Notes under the pieces: generated by a model
The model's database searches: none
Seen by the model: the letters and a program-made list of their open reading frames with translations, nothing else
Told to the model about the DNA's origin: nothing
DNA from: Gaiellasilicea sp038324115
Lineage (GTDB): Bacteria; Actinomycetota; Thermoleophilia; Gaiellales; Gaiellaceae
Assembly: GCA_038324115.1 (NCBI GenBank)
Contig: JBBQHQ010000038.1
Location: forward strand, 1-18,246
DNA: 18,246 nucleotides
Reading direction: 5' to 3'
Made by a program: the position numbers and the translations under genes
Shown: in pieces, positions 12,477-18,246 of the stretch
How the letters are laid out: every line of letters starts with the position of its first letter
Position numbering within the stretch: position 1 is the first letter of the stretch

Positions 12477-14336
12477 ATGGCGCCGCCCCGTCCTCCCGGG
12501 CCGTCCGGCTCCAGACGGCCTCCCGGAAGTGCCCGTCGGCATCGCAGCGGGCCGGAGCGGCCGATCAACGCCCGGCTCGTCCGCGGGACCTGGCTGCTCG
12601 TGGCGCTGCCTCTGCTCCTCGCCGCGTTCACGATCGGCCGCCCGGTGCCGCTCGCGGGGCCGACGCTGCCGGCGGCCTTCGACGCGGACATCGCCGCGTC
12701 GCTCGCGCGCGAGCTGACCCGGGACTACCCGGACCGGGCGCCCGGCTCACCCGGGTCGCTCGGAGCCGCCCAGTGGTTCGAGAAGCAGATGGCGCTCTAC
12801 GGCTTCGAGACGACCACGGACGCGTTCGCCGCGCACGTTCCCGGGCAGGGCCGCGTCCAGCTCAGGAACCTCGTCGCGGTCGCGCCCGGGCCGTCGCAGA
12901 GCGCGATCGTCTTCCTGGCCCACCGCGACAACACCGGCGAGTCCGGCGGTGCGAACGACAACGCCTCGGGCACGGCGGCGCTGATCGAGCTGGCGCGAGC
13001 CTACGCGCCGATCACGGGCACCTCGGGCGCCCGCGCCAGGCCGGCCCACACCCTCGTCTTCGTCTCGACCGACGGCGGCGCTTACGGCGCGATCGGGGCA
13101 GCGCGGTTCGCCGAGCGCTCGCCGTACGGCGCCGAGACGATCTCCGTCGTCTCACTCGACGGGATCGCCGGCCTCGGCGGGCCGCGGCTCCTGATCGCGG
13201 GCGACACGCGCCGCTCGCCGACCCCCGCTCTCGTCCGAACCGCCGCGGTGCGGCTCCTGGAGCAGACCGGCGACGAACCGGCGCGTCCGGGCCTCTTCGA
13301 CCAGCTCGTCGACCTCGGCTTCCCGCTCACCTTCGGCGAGCAGGGCCCGTTCGTGGCCCGCGGGATCCCGGCGGTGACGATCGCGACCGGGCCCCAGCAG
13401 CCGCTCGCGCCGTTCGCCGAGGACACGCTCGATGTCGAGCGTCTCGCGGAGACCGGCCGCGCGGCGCAGAACCTGCTCGGCTCGCTCGACGGCGGGCTGG
13501 AGCTCAGCTCGGGAACGGCGAGCTATGTCTACCTCGGCCGGCGACTCGTGCGCGGCTGGGCGATCGAGCTCGCGCTGATCGCGGGGGTCGTCCCGTTCGC
13601 GATCGGCGCTGTCGACCTGTTCGCGCGGCTGCGCCGGCGGCGCATCCCGCTCGGCGACGCAGCCCGGAGCCTGCGCCGACGACTCGGATTCTGGGCGTAC
13701 GGGGCGCTCCTACTCTTCCTCGGCGGGCTGGCCGGGATCTTCCCGAACGCGGAGGCGCGGCCGCTCCCGCCCAACGTGCCCGCCGCGACCGATCCGCCCA
13801 CGATCGGCGTCGTCCTGCTCGCGATCGCGTTCCTCGCGGGCTGGCTTGTCTCCCGCGAGCGACTCCTACCCCGACGCCCGGCCCGGCCGGGCGAGGAGCT
13901 CGCCGGCTTCTCGGTCGCCCTCCTGGGACTCGGGGTACTGGCGCTACTCGTGATCGCGACCAACCCGTTCGCGCTCGTCTTCCTGCTCCCGTCCCTCTAC
14001 GCGTGGCTCTGGCTGCCGCAGGCCCGAACGACCCCCGCGCGGGTCGCGCTGCTGCTCCTCGGCTTCGCCGCGCCGGCGCTGATGCTCTCCGCGTTCGCAG
14101 ACCGGTACGCGCTCGGCTATGGCGCGGTCTGGTACCTGCTCTCGCTCGTCGGGGTCGGTTACGTCCCCTGGCTCACGTTCGGCCTCGTGCTCGGCTGGTG
14201 CGCGATCGCCGGCCAGCTGTCGGCCCTCGCGATCGGGCGGTACGCGCCGTATGCGGCAGGCCCGGGGCACGCTCTCCTGGGGCGATTCGCGCCGGGCCGC
14301 GCACCCGAAGCGGATGTTGAAGCGTTGGAACAGTAA
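12477..14336 (+). CDS. Membrane protein with degenerate M28-type peptidase domain
   Basis: A 619-aa protein: a basic, Pro/Arg-rich N-terminus, a membrane helix (about 38-54), an extracytoplasmic M28-like domain (about 65-340), then about eight C-terminal membrane helices (from about 385). The domain keeps AHRDN (His149, Asp151), GGANDNASGTAALIELA (Asp161) and SLDG (Asp228). The family's EE pair, which supplies the catalytic base and a metal bridge, is replaced by Gly201-Ala202 (FVSTDGGAYGAIGA), and the last His ligand position is Pro312 (APFAEDT). It is therefore probably not an ordinary aminopeptidase. An in-frame extension upstream exists, but the ATG at 12477 avoids overlapping the divergent gene. 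Its TAA overlaps the sortase ATG, so the two are coupled. Confidence 0.85.
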   Translation: MAPPRPPGPSGSRRPPGSARRHRSGPERPINARLVRGTWLLVALPLLLAAFTIGRPVPLAGPTLPAAFDADIAASLARELTRDYPDRAPGSPGSLGAAQWFEKQMALYGFETTTDAFAAHVPGQGRVQLRNLVAVAPGPSQSAIVFLAHRDNTGESGGANDNASGTAALIELARAYAPITGTSGARARPAHTLVFVSTDGGAYGAIGAARFAERSPYGAETISVVSLDGIAGLGGPRLLIAGDTRRSPTPALVRTAAVRLLEQTGDEPARPGLFDQLVDLGFPLTFGEQGPFVARGIPAVTIATGPQQPLAPFAEDTLDVERLAETGRAAQNLLGSLDGGLELSSGTASYVYLGRRLVRGWAIELALIAGVVPFAIGAVDLFARLRRRRIPLGDAARSLRRRLGFWAYGALLLFLGGLAGIFPNAEARPLPPNVPAATDPPTIGVVLLAIAFLAGWLVSRERLLPRRPARPGEELAGFSVALLGLGVLALLVIATNPFALVFLLPSLYAWLWLPQARTTPARVALLLLGFAAPALMLSAFADRYALGYGAVWYLLSLVGVGYVPWLTFGLVLGWCAIAGQLSALAIGRYAPYAAGPGHALLGRFAPGRAPEADVEALEQ

Positions 14337-15064
14337 TGAAGCGGCTCGCGCGCATCCTCGGCACGCTGATGATCGTCGGCGGCCTCGGGACCCTGGCCTG
14401 GGCGGTGACCGTCTGGCAGTGGCAGGACCCGGTGACCGCGGTCGTCAACGGGCTCGAGCAGCGGAAGCTGAACAGCGCGCTCGACCGCCGCTTCAAGCTG
14501 GCCACCCCGCTCCCCGCCGAATCCGCCTCGACTTCGGCGAAGGAGCAAACGGTCGACCGGGCAGCCGTCCGCGAGGAGATCGACCGGGCCGCCCGGCAGT
14601 GGCGGCGCTCGTCCGGCCGCGGCGAGGCGATCGCCCGGATCAAGATCCCCGCGATCGGGTTGAACGCAGTCGTCGTCAACGGCACCGATCACGAGTCGCT
14701 CAAGCGCGGCCCCGGCCGCTACCCGAAGAGCGCGATGCCCGGTGAGGGCGAGCTCGTCTACATCGCCGGTCACCGGACGACGTACGGCGCCCCCTTCTCC
14801 CGGATCGACCGGCTGAAGAAGGGCGACCGGGTCGAGCTCGACCTTCCCTACGCGACGATCACCTACGAGGTGACGGGGCACCGGATCGTGACGGCGACGA
14901 ACCTCGCCGTCCTCCGCTCGAAGGGGACGGAGCAGCTGGCGCTGCAGGCCTGCCACCCGCGCTTCTTCGCGACCCACCGCTGGATCACCTACGCGACGCC
15001 GGTGGAGATCGTGCCCCGCGCGGAGACCGCGACGGCCGCCCTCGCGGCCGCGGCGAACGGCTAG
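14336..15064 (+). CDS. Class E-type sortase (membrane transpeptidase)
   Basis: Sortases cut a C-terminal sorting signal and join the protein to the cell wall or a partner. The 242-aa protein has an N-terminal signal-anchor (about 8-27), a variable linker, and a catalytic domain from about residue 98 (ARIKIPAIGLNAVVVNGT). The catalytic triad is visible: His146 in YIAGHRTTYGAPFSRID, Cys206 in LALQACHPRF and Arg215 in THRWITYA. Most class E/F enzymes have TLxTC before the catalytic Cys; here it reads ALQAC, a mild divergence. The ATG overlaps the stop of the M28-like gene (TAATG), so the two are probably one operon. No LPXTG/LAXTG-type substrate gene is seen in the window. The stop overlaps the moeA stop from the other strand. 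Confidence 0.9.
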   Translation: MKRLARILGTLMIVGGLGTLAWAVTVWQWQDPVTAVVNGLEQRKLNSALDRRFKLATPLPAESASTSAKEQTVDRAAVREEIDRAARQWRRSSGRGEAIARIKIPAIGLNAVVVNGTDHESLKRGPGRYPKSAMPGEGELVYIAGHRTTYGAPFSRIDRLKKGDRVELDLPYATITYEVTGHRIVTATNLAVLRSKGTEQLALQACHPRFFATHRWITYATPVEIVPRAETATAALAAAANG

Positions 15065-16239
15065 AGCGCCAGGTAGAGGACGGGGTCGCCCGCCGCCGGC
15101 TCCTCGCCCGCGCGCACGAGGACGAGCGCATCGGCGGTCGCCGCTCTGGCGATCATGTGCGAGTCCTGGCCGCTGAGCGGCTCGAGCAGCGTCTCACCGC
15201 CCTCGCGGCGCGAGCGGGCGCGGACGAGCTGGTCGCGGCCCGGGCTGGGGCGAACTCCGGCGGCGAGTGTCCCGGCGGCGTAGTGCGGGCCCGGCTCGGC
15301 CCCCTGGAGGGCGTCGAGAGCGGGCCGCACGAAGAGGATCGCGGAGACGAGCGAGGAGACGGGGTTCCCCGGCAGCCCGAAGACGAGCGTCTCCCCCCGG
15401 ACCCCGAACGCGAGCGGCTTCCCGGGCTTGACAGAGACGCCCCAGAAGACCTCCTCCACCCCGAGCTCCGCCTCGATCCGGCGCACGAGGTCGTGGGGGC
15501 CGACGGAGACGCCGCCCGAGGTCACGAGCACGTCGGCCGCCAGGCCGCGCTCGAGCGCCGCCCGGTGCGCCGCCTCGTTGTCCGCGACCGGCTCCAGCAC
15601 TTCTACCTCTGCGCCGGCGGCGGCGAAGAGCGCAGCGAGCATCGTCGCGTTCGCCTCGTAGATCTGACCGGGGCCGAGCTCCTCGCCCGGCCGCCGCAGC
15701 TCCGTGCCGGTGCTCAGCACCGCCACCCGCGGCCGCGGAGCGCAGGAAGCGGTGGCGATCCCCGCGGCCGCGAGCGCTCCGAGCTGCGCCGGGCCCAGGC
15801 GCGTCCCGGCGGCGAGCACGACCGCGCCGGCCTCGACGTCCCCCCCGACCGGACGGACGTTGTCTCCTGCGGCAACAGCGGGTGTTTCGATCCAATCGTT
15901 TCCGATCGCGACGAGCTCGAGCGGGACGACGGCGTCAGCGCCCTCGGGGACGGGAGCCCCGGTCGCGATCCCCATCGCCTCTCCTGGCTCGAGCGGGCGG
16001 GAGGCCGGTGCCCCCGCGGCGACCCGCTCGACGACCGGGAGCCGGCCTGGCGCGTCGGCGGCCCGGAGGGCGTAGCCGTCCATCGCGGAGCTGCGGAACC
16101 GCGGCAGGTCGACGGCCGCACGGGCATCTGCCGCCAGAACCCGGCCGGCAGCCTGCGCGCTCGCGACGGGCTCCGGCGGGCGGGGATGCACGCGCCCGAG
16201 CACGGCCGCGAGGGCGTCGTCGATCGAGAGGAGCGCCAT
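15061..16239 (-). CDS. moeA: Molybdopterin molybdenumtransferase MoeA
   Basis: Inserts molybdate into adenylylated molybdopterin, completing molybdenum cofactor. The 392-aa protein has the four-domain MoeA arrangement: RFRSSAMDGYAL (MDGYAL at 53-58), GIATGAPVPEGADAVVPLE, the MogA-like domain with RVAVLSTGTEL, VLVTSGGVSVGPHDLV and GVSVKPGKPLAFG followed by VFGLPGNPVSS, and a C-terminal beta domain ending in DALVLVRAGEEPAAGDPV. The ATG (16237-16239) is separated from the divergent GT2 gene by 32 bp. It overlaps the sortase gene tail-to-tail by 4 nt at CTAG. It is about 8 kb from moaC/mogA, so the cofactor genes are split into two transcripts. Confidence 0.96.
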   Translation of the reverse strand: MALLSIDDALAAVLGRVHPRPPEPVASAQAAGRVLAADARAAVDLPRFRSSAMDGYALRAADAPGRLPVVERVAAGAPASRPLEPGEAMGIATGAPVPEGADAVVPLELVAIGNDWIETPAVAAGDNVRPVGGDVEAGAVVLAAGTRLGPAQLGALAAAGIATASCAPRPRVAVLSTGTELRRPGEELGPGQIYEANATMLAALFAAAGAEVEVLEPVADNEAAHRAALERGLAADVLVTSGGVSVGPHDLVRRIEAELGVEEVFWGVSVKPGKPLAFGVRGETLVFGLPGNPVSSLVSAILFVRPALDALQGAEPGPHYAAGTLAAGVRPSPGRDQLVRARSRREGGETLLEPLSGQDSHMIARAATADALVLVRAGEEPAAGDPVLYLAL

Positions 16240-16247
16240 CGGGCCCT

Positions 16248-16253
16248 ACGGTA
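16248..16253 (-). promoter_or_regulatory. Possible -10 element for moeA
   Basis: On the minus strand TACCGT lies 8 nt before the moeA ATG. It fits the loose TAnnnT -10 pattern, and the spacing would give a transcript starting at or very near the start codon (leaderless). No Shine-Dalgarno sequence is seen in the 32-bp gap, which agrees with this. Motif evidence alone is weak. Confidence 0.3.
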
Positions 16254-16259
16254 ACGGGC

Positions 16260-16265
16260 TAGGCT
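16260..16265 (+). promoter_or_regulatory. Possible -10 element for the GT2 gene
   Basis: TAGGCT lies 6 nt before the GTG start of the GT2 gene. It fits the TAnnnT pattern at the spacing expected for a leaderless transcript, and no ribosome binding site is visible. It is only 6 bp from the proposed moeA -10, so the two promoters would compete. Weak evidence. Confidence 0.3.
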
Positions 16266-16271
16266 CACGCG

Positions 16272-17231
16272 GTGATCTCCGTCGTCATCCCCGTGCACAA
16301 CGAGGAGCGGAGCGTGGCGCTGCTCCTGGACGAGCTCGCCTCGACGCTCGACGGGCTCGGTCGCCCCTGGGAGGCGGTCTTCGTGGACGACGGCTCGACG
16401 GACGGGACGTTCTCCGCCCTGACCCGCCTGCACGACGCCGCCGAGAACGTGCGGGTCGTGCGCCTGCGCCGCAACTTCGGCAAGGCGGCCGCCCTCCAGG
16501 CCGGCTTCGAGGAGGCGAGCGGCGACGTGGTGGTCACGATGGACGGCGACCTCCAGGACGACCCGGCTGAGATCTCGCGCCTCCTCGCGAAGCTGGACGA
16601 GGGCTTCGACCTCGTCACCGGCTGGAAGGCGAAGCGGCGCGACCCGCTCAGCCGCAGGCTGCTCTCGAAGATCTTCAACGGGGTCAGCGGGCGCCTCTCG
16701 GGGCTGCGCCTCCACGACATGAACTCCGGGCTGAAGGCCTACCGCGCCGAGGTTCTGCGCGGGGTCCGCCTCTACGGCGAGCTCCACCGCTTCGTGCCGG
16801 TTCTCGCTCACTACCGCGGCTTCCGCGTCGCCGAGATCCCCGTCAACCACCGTCCGCGCGCCCACGGCCGCTCCCGCTACGGGATGGAGCGCTACGTCCG
16901 CGGCTTCCTCGACCTCCTCACGGTCACGTTCATGGGCCGCTACCGGCACCGGCCGCTTCATCTCTTCGGGACGCTCGGGCTCGCGCTCTCCGCCGCGGGC
17001 GGCGGGGTCCTCCTCTACCTGACGGCGCTGAAGATCGGTGGCCACGCGATCGGACACCGGCCGCTGCTCACGCTCGGCGTCCTCCTCGTCGTCGTCGGGA
17101 TCCAGCTCCTCTCGCTCGGCCTCCTGAGCGAGCTGATCACGAGCCACCACGAGGAGCGAGCCGCAGCGCAGCCGGCCGGGGAGCGTCGCGGCGCCTCCAC
17201 CGACGTGCACGTCGACGAGATCCTGCGCTAG
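16272..17231 (+). CDS. GT2 glycosyltransferase, DPM1/GtrB-like (polyprenyl-phosphate sugar synthase)
   Basis: A 319-aa family 2 glycosyltransferase probably making a polyprenyl-phosphate-linked sugar at the membrane. The GT-A domain starts at once with SVVIPVHNEERSVALLLDEL, then AVFVDDGSTDGT, LRRNFGKAAALQAGFEEASG and the DxD-type metal site MDGDLQDDP, all strongly typical of the DPM1/GtrB group. After the catalytic domain come RPRAHGRSRYGMERYVRGFLDL and two membrane helices (about 233-257 and 268-292), as in GtrB-type enzymes. The GTG start (16272-16274) gives the usual N-terminus. The GT4 gene follows after 10 nt, pointing to a shared role in cell-surface glycan or lipid-linked sugar synthesis. 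Sugar specificity cannot be read from the sequence. Confidence 0.92.
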   Translation: MISVVIPVHNEERSVALLLDELASTLDGLGRPWEAVFVDDGSTDGTFSALTRLHDAAENVRVVRLRRNFGKAAALQAGFEEASGDVVVTMDGDLQDDPAEISRLLAKLDEGFDLVTGWKAKRRDPLSRRLLSKIFNGVSGRLSGLRLHDMNSGLKAYRAEVLRGVRLYGELHRFVPVLAHYRGFRVAEIPVNHRPRAHGRSRYGMERYVRGFLDLLTVTFMGRYRHRPLHLFGTLGLALSAAGGGVLLYLTALKIGGHAIGHRPLLTLGVLLVVVGIQLLSLGLLSELITSHHEERAAAQPAGERRGASTDVHVDEILR

Positions 17232-17241
17232 CGGGCGCGGC

Positions 17242-18246
17242 GTGCGAGTCCTGTACTTCGGCACGTACGAGCGGGACTACCCGCGCAACGCCCAGGTGAT
17301 CTCGTGCCTGCGCGGCGCGGGCGTCGCGGTGGTCGAGCGGCACGTGAGCGTCTGGGAGCGTCGCCGGCACAAGTGGTCGCTCGGCGTCGGCGCCGCCACG
17401 CGCGTCGCGCTCGCGGAGGCACGGCTGCTCCTCGGCTCGCGGCGCGAGCGCTTCGACGCCCTGATCGTCGGCTACCCGGGCCACTTCGACGTTCCCGCCG
17501 CCCGGCGGATCGCACGCGGCCGCCCGGTGATCTTCAACCCGCTCATCTCGCTGTCCGAGACCCTCGTCGACGACCGCGGCCGCTTCGCCGAGGGCTCGCC
17601 CGCGGCGGCCGTGCTCCGGCACGTCGACCGGATCGCGCTGCGCCGGGCCGATCTCGTCGTCGCCGACACGTCCCAGAACGCCGCCTTCCTGGCCCGGCTC
17701 GCCGACCTCCCCCGGGAGCGGGTCGCGGTCTGCTTCGTCGGCGCGGAGGAGCGACTGTTCCGGCCCGGCTGGCAGCCGGCCGGCCGCTTCCACGCGCTCT
17801 TCGTCGGCAAGCTGATCCCGCTGCACGGCCTCGAGACGATCCTCGCCGCGGCCGCGCTCGCCCCCGAGATCCCGTTCCGAATCGTGGGGAGCGGCCAGCT
17901 CGACAGCCTCCTCGCCGGCCGGCCGGCGAACGTGGAGTGGATCGAATGGGTCGAGTACGAGGAGCTTCCGGCCGAGCTCCAGTCGGCGGGCTGCGCGCTC
18001 GGCGTCTTCGGCACCTCGGGCAAGGCGGCGCGCGTGATCCCCAACAAGGCCTTCCAGGCGCTCGCCTGCGGGACGCCGCTCGTGACCGCCGACACGCCGG
18101 CCGCCCGGGAGCTGCTCCACGACGGCGAGAGCGCCCTGCTCGTGCCCCCCGGCGACCCGGCCGCGCTTGCAGCAGCCGTGCGGCGGCTGGCCGGAAACGA
18201 GCAGCTCGCGGCCACGATCGGGGCCGGCGGCCTCGAGGCCTACAGG
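17242..18246 (+). CDS. GT4 glycosyltransferase (GT-B fold), cut by right window edge
   Basis: An open frame of 335 codons with no stop before the window ends. From the GTG at 17242 it reads VRVLYFGTYERDYPRNAQVI, a typical N-terminal Rossmann strand of GT-B enzymes. The C-terminal half carries ALFVGKLIPLHGLETILAAA, RIVGSGQL, the VIPNKAFQALACGTPLVTAD loop and ARELLHDGESALLVPPGD, the nucleotide-sugar binding region of family 4 glycosyltransferases (the usual second Glu of E-x7-E is within ARELL). Only the extreme C-terminus is missing. It follows the GT2 gene by 10 nt, so they are probably co-transcribed and serve one glycan pathway. The donor sugar and product are unknown. Confidence 0.88.
   Translation, partial: MRVLYFGTYERDYPRNAQVISCLRGAGVAVVERHVSVWERRRHKWSLGVGAATRVALAEARLLLGSRRERFDALIVGYPGHFDVPAARRIARGRPVIFNPLISLSETLVDDRGRFAEGSPAAAVLRHVDRIALRRADLVVADTSQNAAFLARLADLPRERVAVCFVGAEERLFRPGWQPAGRFHALFVGKLIPLHGLETILAAAALAPEIPFRIVGSGQLDSLLAGRPANVEWIEWVEYEELPAELQSAGCALGVFGTSGKAARVIPNKAFQALACGTPLVTADTPAARELLHDGESALLVPPGDPAALAAAVRRLAGNEQLAATIGAGGLEAYR

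Noticed and set aside
15714..17264. 516-codon minus-strand frame antisense to the GT2 gene and overlapping moeA
   Set aside because: The product is charged low-complexity sequence; the GT2 on the other strand has DxD, GT-A motifs and membrane helices, and moeA is in another frame.
17137..18120. 327-codon minus-strand frame over the right end
   Set aside because: Antisense to the GT4 gene, which has a full set of GT-B motifs; the minus-strand product shows none.
1..18246. tRNA, rRNA, riboswitch, insertion sequence or CRISPR array
   Set aside because: No gap is long enough for an array or transposase, and no cloverleaf, repeat-spacer pattern, transposase motif or terminal inverted repeat was seen by eye.

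Overview
The window is GC-rich, densely packed DNA with many GTG/TTG starts and 4-nt ATGA/GTGA gene overlaps. The gene content (an MprAB/PepD-like stress locus, a class E-type sortase, MoaC/MogA/MoeA, a MqnP-like UbiA prenyltransferase and Ccm cytochrome c maturation genes joined to heme genes) suggests a free-living, respiring high-GC actinobacterium. A deep lineage such as Thermoleophilia is my best guess, but it is inferred from gene content only. I found no RNA genes, mobile elements or CRISPR arrays, and no gene-free stretch above 135 bp.

Layout. (1) 1-9003, minus strand, read from right to left: an RsbW-like anti-sigma factor, trehalose-6-phosphate synthase (otsA), moaC, mogA/moaB, a UbiA prenyltransferase, ccmA, then a 94-bp spacer with two near-palindromes, then ccmB, ccmC, a small ccmD, a HemX/CcsA-type membrane protein, hemA, a 132-bp spacer, hemC and the 5' part of hemD, which is cut by the window edge. 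Most junctions overlap, which implies translational coupling. (2) 9094-12427, minus strand: an OmpR-type response regulator, a sensor kinase and an HtrA-like membrane serine protease, all overlapping, resembling mycobacterial mprA-mprB-pepD. (3) 12477-15064, plus strand: a membrane M28-like protein whose metal site looks degraded, coupled to a sortase. (4) 15061-16239, minus strand: moeA, whose stop codon overlaps the sortase stop. (5) 16272-18246, plus strand: a GT2 glycosyltransferase and a GT4 glycosyltransferase cut by the right edge.

How it fits together. The RR-HK-HtrA operon is an envelope-stress module. Just past its end is a strong match to a SigB/SigF-type promoter (GTTT-N15-GGGTAT), which reads into rsbW and otsA. 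This links a partner-switching stress regulator to trehalose synthesis and, by read-through, to molybdenum cofactor, quinone, cytochrome c and heme genes. The ccm-hem genes supply tetrapyrrole precursors and move and attach heme.

The observations most worth checking are: the SigB-type promoter; the paired palindromic sites before ccmB; a perfect 18-bp palindrome with the 12-bp parS core at the kinase/protease junction; and the M28-like protein that lacks the EE pair and the last His of its family.
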